Shown: in pieces, positions 23,815 through 33,094 of the stretch
Numbering within the stretch: the stretch's first letter is position 1
Layout: the number at the start of each line of letters is the position of its first letter
Source: Hormiphora californensis
Lineage: Eukaryota > Ctenophora > Tentaculata > Cydippida > Pleurobrachiidae
Direction of reading: 5' to 3'
DNA: 64,000 nucleotides
Assembly: GCA_020137815.1 (NCBI GenBank)
Contig: CM035352.1
Span: 1,590,529 to 1,654,528, forward strand
Program-made: the position numbers and the translations under genes
Notes under the pieces: model-generated
The model's database searches: none
The model's input: the letters and a program-made list of their open reading frames with translations, nothing else
What the model was told of the DNA's origin: nothing

Positions 23815-24012
23815 AGAAGAGAGTAGAAAGAGAGCGTGTTGGGAAGAAGGAGGGATGGACAGAGCAGAGAGTAGAAAGAGAGCGTGTTGGGAAGAAGGAG
23901 GGATGGACAGAGCAGAGAAGAGAGTAGAAAGAGAGCGTGTTGGGAAGAAGGAGGGATGGACAGAGAAGAGAGTAGAAAGAGAGCGTGTTGGGAAGAAGGA
24001 GGGATGGACAGA
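23815..24012. repeat. Tandem array, four units of about 46-51 bp
   Basis: Purine-rich units contain GAGAGCGTGTTGGGAAGAAG and GAGGGATGGACAGAG. Units differ in length by the number of AGAG steps. The arginine/glutamate-rich frame over it is an artefact. Confidence 0.92.
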
Positions 24013-24365
24013 GCTGCGGGAGAGTTGGGAATGGGTACTGCAGATTTATGCAGTATAGCCTAGCTGGGATGCTAAAAATGCATATTAATTTGTCATAGCT
24101 TAGCGGGTGGGGTGAAACCGATCCCTACCCTCCCTCCATTTCTATCTTGAAGCAGGAATTTCTTGGGCAATTTTTCTCTCGCCGTAAACGTTATCTTTCC
24201 AATCCCAACATCGTTTTTCTCCAAGATGGGCTTGAATCGTGCTTAATAGACAGATGGGTTACAGACGTGCGGTTTTACAAGTCTTAACCATTTTAGACAG
24301 AGTTAGATGGCACGTTGCGGAGTTAGACTAAATCAGACGAAACTTCTGAAACAAACACGTTTCGG

Positions 24366-24541
24366 AAGTTCAGTCTGATTTCAGAAATTCCGTATGATTT
24401 CAGAAGTTCCGTATGATTTCAGAAGTTCCGTATGATTTCAGAAGTTCCGTATGATTTCAGAAGTTCCGCCTGATTTCAGAAGTTCCGTATGATTTCAGAA
24501 GTTCCGTATGATTTCAGAAGTTCCGTATGATTTCAGAAGTC
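24366..24541. repeat. Tandem array of a 19-bp unit, about nine copies
   Basis: The unit is TTTCAGAAGTTCCGTATGA, with a CCTGA variant in the middle. Flanks contain related single copies (TTTCGGAAGTTCAG). Confidence 0.93.
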
Positions 24542-25084
24542 CGTCTAAACATCGTCTAAAAACGTCTGTAACCCGTTTCAAGCTTCATTCAAGCCCGTCC
24601 GACTCCGTCTCAAGCCCGTATAGACTAGACGGTGGAACGACGTCCAGACATCGTTTGCGGCTATTGCGAAATTGCCACTTTCTTGTTTACCAGTTCCATC
24701 CTAAGCGATAATTGCAAAACTACGAGCTGGGTTAATAAGCATAAACCATTATCATGTGATGGCGGCAATATTCCAACCCAAAACAGTTGGGTTCAAACCC
24801 TGTACTCAAAAGAGGGTTGAATAAGGCAAGGGATGGATGTGAAGCATGTATTTGAAGTACACATGATCTTCCTACACTACTACACGTAATGGGTGCATGC
24901 AATTATTCAAACACAACAGGTGGCCTCACATTCTCTGATCCCTTTACTTTCCTTCTATTTCTCTCTTCCATTTTTGTGTGCTTGGCACCTCCATCCACCA
25001 TCGAACACCAATAAGCAGCGCCATAACACTGCCCCCACTCACTTTTTCGGTGAGTCCGATGGTCGATAGCTTGTTTTAATTCTC
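24542..25084. other. Non-coding stretch
   Basis: Sequence rich in CCGTCT/AGACGG words just after the 19-bp array, then unremarkable AT-rich DNA. No gene. Confidence 0.4.
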
Positions 25085-25092
25085 TCTATCTA

Positions 25093-25146
<54 letters not shown>

Positions 25147-25395
25147 CCCCATTCTCTTGTCTTCCTTGCATGCTTGTGAGAGGGCTATTTTACAAAGAGT
25201 AGAATAGTAGTGTTGTGTGTGGGCTGTGTCACAGAGTGCACCAATTGTTTTTTCTTTCTCTCAGTCCCTCTTCCTCTCTCTTTCTCTCAGTCCATCTCCC
25301 TCTCCCTCTCTCTCAGTCCATCTCTCTCTCTCTCTCTCTCTCATCTCCCTCTCTCTTTCTCTCAGTCTATCTCTCTATCTCTCAGTATCAATTGC
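25085..25395. repeat. (CT)n microsatellite cluster
   Basis: A pure CT run at 25097-25136 is followed by interrupted CTCT tracts at 25253-25390. Serine/leucine frames across it are artefacts. A short frame just after it (DNYNFSLFDFVSFAEE, about 25420-25468) ends at a good donor and might be a small exon. Confidence 0.9.
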
Positions 25396-25764
25396 TCATT
25401 CTCATATATTTCTTACAGCCGACAATTACAATTTTTCTCTTTTTGATTTCGTCTCCTTTGCGGAAGAGGTAAGTGTGCTAATCAAAGGCTGATTCATTCT
25501 CTGAATTTCTGTATGCTGATTTAGCGATTTTCTGGAAGTTTAACAGTGCTTATATCATAACCCGTCATACCTGGTAACATTTAGTGATTTGTCAAACTGA
25601 ATTCAATTTTATAACCAGAATTTATGATTAATGAAACTAGATGATTTGTCATCTTCCTTATATGATAAATATTTAATGTATAATGTTAATAGATATCTTA
25701 AATACGTCTCCCTCTCGGTCTCAGGCATATCGTAACTGAATTCCCCGTTTCAGATTCGCTAAAA

Positions 25765-26316
25765 ATGAACGGTACTGTATCCCGGCCGAAGTCACAACCT
25801 GCATCTGACCACAAGCTTATCCATGGGAACAGAATGAGACAGGACACTCGCTCAGCCCCCGCTAACAAATCTCGCACCGCGGCAGTAACCGGTAGCAGGC
25901 CTCAAACCAGATCTCGGCCTGCAACGCGAACGAGACCAGCTACCCGGGGCTCAACAACAAGTCACGGCTGGAAAACACCCGCTCTCCCAGAGGCTCATCT
26001 GGCCGTTCTAGACTGGGGCAAGGCCAGGGAAATTAAGGCACCAATATTCAGCCGGAGATTGAGGCACTGCGGGACCGTTAAAAACGCGGAGAGAACGGAG
26101 GTCAGCGTTCTTCAACCGTATCCTATGAACTACAACACTTTCCTGGTGCAGTCGCTGAGAAAAGATTTGAGCAGTTTGTACGTCACTCCCCCTCACCTTG
26201 TCATCACGAGAGATGCAGACACCCCGGCATCCGGGAAATGCAGCTACGAAACATCTGAAGATGACGAGAACGATAGGATTTCTATAGACAGTGCTACCTG
26301 GTGGAAAATGACCTGA
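25765..26316 (+). CDS. Hypothetical basic protein with SRPAT/TRPATR repeats
   Basis: The ATG at 25765 lies 11 bases after an acceptor (TTTCAG|ATTCGC), and the frame is open through that acceptor. The translated region could therefore start further upstream. There are 183 codons. Residues 40-65 hold the low-complexity series SRPQTRSRPATRTRPATRG; the middle has YPMNYNTFLVQSLRKDLSSLY; the C-terminus is acidic (SEDDENDR). No known domain was recognised. It may be joined to the exon at 21627 (matching phase and matching SRPAT motif) or be related to the 22461 frame. Confidence 0.55.
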   Translation: MNGTVSRPKSQPASDHKLIHGNRMRQDTRSAPANKSRTAAVTGSRPQTRSRPATRTRPATRGSTTSHGWKTPALPEAHLAVLDWGKAREIKAPIFSRRLRHCGTVKNAERTEVSVLQPYPMNYNTFLVQSLRKDLSSLYVTPPHLVITRDADTPASGKCSYETSEDDENDRISIDSATWWKMT

Positions 26317-26610
26317 GAACTGGTGCAGAGAGAAGGAAGATACAGAGCAGACTAGCTTGAAGAGCTGTCAATACCATACATCTGTTATTATTCTGTCCTG
26401 TCTGGCATGGCGGATCCCATCTGAGCGCACTGTTGAATCAAATCGGGGTATGGTGCAGACAAGAGCTGTCCATGGGATTGTAGGAATATTATAGAGGCTA
26501 TTCGTCGGAGAAAATTATTCCCCCCCCCCCCCGACGAGTGAGGGTCGCGAACCGTGACTATAACTATGACATTGGCATAATCTCCATCCAACTGTATTTC
26601 CAGTCTCCAG

Positions 26611-26649
<39 letters not shown>

Positions 26650-27256
26650 TTTCTTGCTATTCTATGTGGGAGGCTTACTTAGATAATTTCTGTCTGATCT
26701 AAATCAGTGAATCCTCTTGAAAACCTAGTAACTATGACAAGCGTGGTTTATTGGTTATTCGTGGGAGGTCTCGGTCCTGTATGCACATATTATAATTATT
26801 CAAAGGTACCTTTTTGGCGTTTTAGGAACATAATTTGTCATACGTCTCTCTAGGTCGGCGTCGTTAGACAGGCTATTATGCATGACGTCTAGTAAGGCAG
26901 TCCTGGGTATGAAAAAAGGAAATCCTTTAAAAAACTTGTAGAATTAGAATACGACAAGAATATATTTTAACTACAGATTTTCGCCCACGTGTCGACCGAT
27001 TTTCTGCTATATTCGGATTCGGAAAACGTAGTTTGAACCGTTTCTATGATTTGTAGTGCATTGAATGCAGTTACATATTATAAAGCTCTTGCGACTCAAG
27101 GATGCAATTCAACTTCGTAAATCTGAATCGTTCAGTAATTTGAGTATGAGTAGTATGGAATTATACTGAGCTGTGATGATAGAGAGATGATGTTACTATT
27201 GACACTGTTTAGTTGAGACACAATATGATCTTTTAAAGTTTTAAAACACACTCGTC
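26317..27256. other. Intergenic, with a C-run and a (GA)n tract
   Basis: Contains a C12 run near 26521 and a GA microsatellite at 26612-26646. No exon was found. The last 100 bases precede the start of gene B and hold no clear TATA box. Confidence 0.4.
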
Positions 27257-28094
27257 ATGTTTTCCTTTGTTTCGCTGTTACTTGTTACACCAGTGGTGGC
27301 ATCCCAATCAGGTACTGTAACAGTCGGACACCCAATTACCGGGCAAAAACCTTCCCCCAACTCTCGTTATGTAGTAGCCGACAAAACCGTGTGCACTAGG
27401 GGACTGCTTATATGTGCTTACATGCCAAGCAAAAACTTTTGGGATAAAGAAAAGGGGTTCAATAGAATTTGAACCTAGCCCATGCACAGATTGTTGAGAT
27501 TTTTCATCACAGCAGGAGTATTGAGCGAGGTTGCTGAAAACTGCTACACAGCATGTGACAAATGTACGAACCGTGACTGTGTCCAAGACGTTAAACTAGA
27601 GTCCGGGGCTCTGACAATAGTCTACCCTACTCCATCGTTCTCTGACTCAACCAGATATGTGAACTTCTACAGCGCAACTGAGCATCTGGGGTGGTTCGTG
27701 TTCGATTTTGATACAGGTTCGTGGGCTGCATTGTCTCTCTCCTTGTGGGCCATTATCTCGTTAGATCAGTACAACCACGCTTATGTTTCGGATACCAGAT
27801 GTTTAGTTCATAAAATCCGTTTTCCATGTAAGAGTCGGTAAAGATACCATCTACCCAATATTGTAACAGTACATCCTCGGGTCACACTTGATCCAGGACT
27901 TGAACCAAGACTTGAACCACAATGTACATATTCCAGGTGTATATCTCCACAAATGTGGTCTTTGGAAAGGTTTTACCAACACCCCAGCTATTAATTCGAC
28001 TGAACTGCGGGAGTGGAGGATTGAAAAGAGTGAAACGGAATTTTACCTTTGGCTCAATGGACAGCTAGTTTATTGGCTAAATGTTTATGGGTAG
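27257..28094 (+). CDS. Small secreted protein, unknown function (gene B, three exons seen)
   Basis: Exons are 27257-27311, 27513-27716 and 27937-28094; junctions are GT-AG and all phase 1. The first exon encodes a signal peptide (MFSFVSLLLVTPVVASQS). The acceptor at 27513 is a tandem CAGCAG, so one residue may be optional. Exon 2 has a cysteine cluster CYTACDKCTNRDC and ends in WFVFDFDTG. Exon 3 ends WRIEKSETEFYLWLNGQLVYW. The product is 138 residues if the TAG at 28092-28094 is used; a donor overlapping that stop (TATGG|GTAGGT) could extend it. Architecture and the LWxNG motif resemble gene A at 17010. A FAMeT-like domain is possible but unproven. Confidence 0.68.
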
Positions 28095-29225
28095 GTGAAA
28101 CACTATCGTGATATTTAAAATTTTAATTAAATTTTTCGAAATTCACTCAAATTTTGTCGTCATTGTATCAAGTTATCCTATTTGCCACATAATTTGCGAC
28201 TGATTATTCGGTTGTCAATGAAATGAAGTTATCGAAAATTTCCTTGAGTGACGCGATATATTCTAAATTCAGGCCATACATGTTATGTCATCCTTTTATG
28301 CTCCGATTTTAGAAACTTATCATGAATTTGACAACTAAACCACATCACTGCGCTGGCAAGCGCAAAGGTTGCCATCCCCCCCCCTCAAAAAGCGCCGCCA
28401 GAAACTCAGTTATACGTTTTATGGGTGTTTGGTTGAAAAACCTGATTTTAGAAGGCTATAGCGCCGCTCCCTTTCATCCATTTGACTTGAAATTCGGAAT
28501 GTATACCCGGCTTGGGGTCTTTGACTTAAGTTTAAAATGTCAAGTCTCTATCTCATCTGGGTTCGAAGTTACAGACCGGTCCCATTTGCTGAAGATTCAG
28601 TGTAACGGACGCGTACAGGCGCGCGCATAGGAGAGACGCTTTTTCTGGTCCCAGTTCTGAACAAACGGAAAGAGATAGAGACTTCTCGTTTTCACTAGCT
28701 TGTAGATCTACTCAATTATGGTGTTATTAGCGGGGTGAAGTTTTCCATCATTCCCAGGAACGTCCTACAGAACGTCTTAAAGTCGTCATTTTTCAAACTC
28801 TGATCAAACTTCTTTGAGCTCAATTTACATCCTGAAGACGGATTCTAATCGAAAAACAAAGACTATATTATGGAAAGAGAATTGTCTGAACTTTCAGAAA
28901 CTATATTGCGAATTTTCAAAACTAGATGTATAACGGTCTTAAAACGCGTCTAAAGTGTTATGACTGTTTAAAATTAGTTATGACGATATGGGTTTTTTCG
29001 CCATAGCGGACTCAAATCTAATTCAATCAATCTCAAACTTGGTCAGTATCTTCGTCTAGGTAATCCCGATAATATGACGTCATAATTTTGACGTCATAAC
29101 GTCGTGACGTCGCATTATGACGTCAACATGACGTCAAAAATTAAAATTTTGCTATTTTGTGATTCTAACCTTTCTGCACCTAATCTACTACATCTACATG
29201 GATAAAAAATCACAAAAATGATGCA
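28095..29225. other. Intergenic or intronic DNA with a CRE-like cluster
   Basis: No convincing exon. Text such as the 28320-28640 block looks like an old dispersed repeat but has no second copy here. It contains the TGACGTCA cluster described separately. Confidence 0.4.
29075..29136. promoter_or_regulatory. Cluster of TGACGTCA (CRE-like) palindromes
   Basis: Exact TGACGTCA occurs at 29075, 29089, 29118 and 29129, with a TGACGTCG variant at 29105. TGACGTCA is the binding site of CREB/ATF bZIP factors. Whether it acts here or is part of a repeat is unknown. Confidence 0.45.
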
Positions 29226-29429
29226 TATTATACCAAAACTAATTGAAATTAGTGGGCCGGAAAGGTTGCCCTACTATTTGAGCTACCTTTGGCACCAGTA
29301 CATTCCCCTGCGAAGATATACGAAGCTTCTGTACCCTGTCTGTACCCTGTGAATGGTAAGGTGGCAAAGGTAGCTCAAATAGTAGGGCAACCTTTCCGGC
29401 CCACTAATTTCAATTAGTTTTGGTATAAT
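29226..29429. mobile_element. Hairpin MITE with about 65-75-bp arms
   Basis: The left arm starts ATTATACCAAAACTAATTG and the right arm ends CAATTAGTTTTGGTATAAT. Pairing runs inward through GGGCCGGAAAGGTTGCC to GAGCTACCTTTG. The spacer carries a repeated CTGTACCCTGT. No coding capacity. Confidence 0.85.
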
Positions 29430-29993
29430 ACATACCATACTGATTATAACATCCCCCGTTACTAGTGTCAGTGAAAAGTGTTCGGGTATTTGGGGTGGCA
29501 ATTACAATCACGGGAGTAGGCATTTAGCGGACTAACCAGTGCATTATGGTACTACGAAGAGGCATCATTCTGGAGACCCGATAAACTCCAACCACCTTCC
29601 CCATTCACAGTTCTAAATACTACCACCGTTCCTATTACACAACCTCCTCCTCCTCCTCCTCCTGTTTACGGTATTATTGTTGTATTTTACAGCTATACAT
29701 TGTCAATGCTGAATACTACGGTATTTTTCCAAATCCACATTGTCAATTTGTCAAAGTATGTCACATGTATTGTTATGGCTGTCTCTGTCTTAGTGAGTTC
29801 ATAGTAGTCGGTTTTAGTTTACTAACTCAGATATCCCCCTCCCCCTGATATATTTCTATGTAAACGCGATCCTCTGGTTTGTATACTACAATCAACCATT
29901 GTTTTCAACTGAAGATGCATAATATATTATGTGGACACAGCTTTTAAATCGCTGTTAAAAGAATTTGCCGAAAGTAACATGTTCAATATCTCA
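29430..29993. other. Intergenic, 3' side of the VWC gene
   Basis: Includes a (CCT)n stretch near 29648-29663. No gene was found. Confidence 0.4.
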
Positions 29994-30569
29994 CTAGTCA
30001 GAGTCAGTTAAATTGTCATCTAAACAAATATAGATCTGACAGCACGGGTTGGAGGGGTGTGTTATAAGGCGGGGAAGCTTGCAGTTCTTGGGCGGTCGTG
30101 GCTTTGATGGACACTGTGGCATACACGTCTCTCCGCCGGAGAAACAGAAGCACCTAACTTCACAGTCCTCGTATAGTAATTCCCCCTCCGGTACTAGCTC
30201 CCCCTCAGCCGTCAGACAGGAATCTACCGAGAGAAGGTAATTATTCATTCACAATGCTCTGACAGCTGCAGCTTTGTCACAAAGTAGTTATTCATAATTG
30301 AGGAGAATTTAATGACTTCTTCTTTGTAATTCGCAGGCTTTTTTTTCTTCAAAAAAAGGTTCCAAGACAATAAAGGTAGTAAAGCCTATAGTATATAGTA
30401 GTATTATAGCCTACTAGTTAAACTACCTGTATTTTCTCGGAACCTTTACTATAGGCAGTTTCCGAGAAAGACGGTTACCTTCAGCTGGAGTTGGGCTTGT
30501 CGATGTGAAGGCTGGCATTGGGGTGACAAGGCAAACCATCAGTAGAGATAGCACAAGAAGCAGCAGCAT
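29994..30569 (-). CDS. Secreted single-VWC-domain protein (two exons)
   Basis: Exon 1 runs from 30569 down to 30479: ATG, then a signal peptide (MLLLLVLSLLMVCLVTPMPA), ending GAAG|GTAACC in phase 1. Exon 2 runs from 30223 (TCGGTAG|ATTCC) to the stop at 29994. The 321 coding bases give 106 residues. The mature part is one von Willebrand factor type C domain: ten cysteines including CFC and a terminal CC pair (NPCCQIYICL). VWC domains occur in extracellular BMP/TGF-beta modulators and matrix proteins; stand-alone VWC proteins are known in invertebrates, but the partner here is unknown. A (GA)n tract lies just upstream of the start. Confidence 0.85.
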
Positions 30570-30639
30570 GGTGGAATATATTAGAACTGGAGACGATCAA
30601 TAGTGTATAGGGACAGATGGGCTATATAGAGAGAGGGGA

Positions 30640-30649
30640 AGGGAGAGAG

Positions 30650-30711
<62 letters not shown>
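30640..30711. repeat. (GA)n microsatellite upstream of the VWC gene
   Basis: Nearly pure GA run about 70-140 bases 5' of the VWC start codon, so it is probably in the promoter or leader. Confidence 0.95.
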
Positions 30712-31447
30712 GATAGAGAGAAGATGATAGTCATGCGACTCATAGTCGAGAACGATACTTGGCTGTTAGCATTGACTGCGATCGTACTAGTCTCGTCTCT
30801 GTCTCTAGTCTGTATACATTCCTCTGATCTTACGGGTACTAGCTCTTGACTGGATCTCTCGTTAGCATCTAGATCCGTAGTGAGTGAGAGCTGAAGACGA
30901 GTGCAAGTGCGTAGAGGGATGACGGCGCGAAGAGAGAGAGAGAAGTACGCATGTAGGGACGCTATTATCAAGTCGAAGAAACTAGAAAGTAGACTGGCTA
31001 TAGAGAGATCGTCTAAAGGGAGAGAGGTGGGTGATAGTTATTAGTATGAGTGCGTCATGAGAGAGAGCCCACTACGTCTCATTAAACAATGCGAATGGTT
31101 TCATGTGTGGTGATTTCTTGCTAAACAAAGACTTGCCTATATTATCTTAAGAGGTGCTGTAGTATAGTATTCATGTGCGCATGAGCTAGAGACCACTAGT
31201 TACATTACATCGTCAGTATTTCGTGTAGGTGTTTTGTAACTGTTTCTATTTATAGTGCGAATCATTGGCCTGTGGAACACTGAGGTAGCTTCTGGTAGTT
31301 GCTCAACCTTGAGTTGATTTATGAAACGAAAACATGTGGGTGCCTTGAACAGGGTCACTCTAGTACTGTATGTTATGCACGTTTCCCTTACAAGGCTAAT
31401 GGGTTAAATGCCGTCAGACTGAAACGCAAGAACACACAGCTAATCAT
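30712..31447. other. Intergenic, upstream of the VWC gene
   Basis: No exon was found. Purine-rich tracts recur. The stretch lies between the VWC promoter side and the 3' side of the HECT gene. Confidence 0.4.
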
Positions 31448-31826
31448 GCTATCTGCCTTACATGAAAGGAACCTCTATCCGTGATAGAAATATGCTGTTC
31501 TTTTTATATGACATCCCTTGCTTCCCATAAAACTATTCCAGTTAAAGGTTGATCATGATTACGTAATGTGGCCGCATGGCGAGGAGGCATCGCGGCGGTG
31601 CTTACGGTGACTGATTTTATTTTACAATTCTATGAACCCTTTATAGAACTGAAGAAGGTTGTAAAATAACCCCTCGACACAGTAGAAAACTACCATTTAA
31701 AATTTTTAATAGAGATCAGTATCACTTTACAATTCTCTACTCATATCACTACCAAGTTAGGTTTCCTTTTGCATCAAAAGTAAATTGTGGTCTCTTAGAG
31801 TAAACCTGACTTCCTCAGTAAGTGTT

Positions 31827-32198
31827 TTAAGAACTCCCATACCCGATATGACAGCACTCAACTGCAATTCTCAGACTCCTCCCAAGGGCCTCCTTACTAG
31901 TGTATCTCGGCAGCTTGAGGGTGTAGAAGCATGTCTGTGCCCTGGGTAAACTATCGACTGGACTAACAGGACACATGGACAACTTTAGAGTACTGTTGAA
32001 ACTCTGAAACCCTCCGTAAGGGACCCTCTGGTAGGCAGTCCAGAAGTGAAGTAGTTTGAAGGCCATCTTTCCTTGTTTAGCAAACTCCCCCACTACCTCC
32101 CAGAACCAATCAACAACCTCCCCCTGGCCTTCCTGATCCGGCCCACAGTCGGAATGTGCCCTCCAGTCAGCCACATCAATTATGGGCTCCCCGCACAT
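31827..32198 (-). pseudogene. Partial duplicate of the HECT terminal exon
   Basis: The 123-codon frame repeats the last part of the HECT C-lobe from MCGEPIIDV to the same C-terminus (CCHIGYGSS), including the catalytic-cysteine motif AQTCFYTLKLP. It lacks the first part of the exon. An AG lies at its upstream edge, but that acceptor would not match the phase-0 end of the preceding HECT exon. It is therefore probably non-functional, although its frame is still intact, which implies a recent duplication. Confidence 0.75.
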
Positions 32199-32506
32199 GA
32201 TATCTGCCTTACATGAAGGGAACCTCTATCCGTGATAGGAATATACCGTTCTTTTATATGACATCCCTTACTTCCCAGAAGACTATTCCAGTTAAAAGTT
32301 TATCATGTTTAACTCACTTTAACTAGCGGAAAGGTTGATCATGATTCAGAGGTTTACGTAATGTGTCCGCATGCCGAGGAGGCATCGCGGCGGTGCTTAA
32401 GGTGACCGATTTTATTTCACGATTCTATTCTATGAACCCTTTATAGAACTGAAGAAGGTTGTAAAATAACCCCTCGCACAGTAGAAAACTACCATTTAAA
32501 ATTTTT

Positions 32507-32944
32507 TCCCTGCCCGGGTGAATGCCGAAGGCATTCACCCGGATGCCTTTTTACTTTGTAAAAAGGCATAGCAGGGTTAGAATTCGAAAACGACATTTTG
32601 GTATACTAACTAATCGGTAGAGGGACATTTTTGGTCACACTTTAGTTGCGAGGGGCAACGGTGTAGCAACAAGAGCCGCGCACACAGTTACGAGCTGCTC
32701 CTTCATAAACCACTTCATTGGCACGTTTTCAGGAAATGTGTGGCGCGCAATGTGGCGGCGTGGCGCGCAATTTAGTGCTACTAAAACACAAGGATTTGCT
32801 CTAAACTGTTTGTGTGATATATAAATGATCGGGATTTTGTGTCCCGCTTGCTGCTACAGCGGATCTGGTCATGATTTCCTTTCTTCATAGATTCACATGG
32901 CAGGGAAATTCAGCATTATGTTAGAACATAATGCAATTAATCTT
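32507..32944. mobile_element. 438-bp block present only in duplication copy 2
   Basis: The block starts CCCTGCCCGGGTGAATGCC and ends shortly after GGCAGGG (about 32907) in an AT-rich tail. A 69-base hairpin opens it (GGGTGAATGCC/GGCATTCACCC and GCCTTTTTAC/GTAAAAAGGC). CCCTGCC/GGCAGGG could be short terminal inverted repeats. No clear target duplication. Deletion from copy 1 is the alternative. Confidence 0.45.
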
Positions 32945-33094
32945 GTTAATAGAGATCAGTATCACTTTACAATTCTCTACTCATATCACTACCAAGTTAG
33001 GTTTCCTTTGGTGTCAAAAGTAAATTGTGTTATCTTTATATATCCCTAAGATTTGTGGTCTCTTAGAGTAAACCTGACTTCCTCAGTAAGTGTT

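Noticed and set aside
24366-24541. CRISPR array candidate
   Set aside because: 19-base units are directly adjacent with no spacers, in a eukaryotic context.
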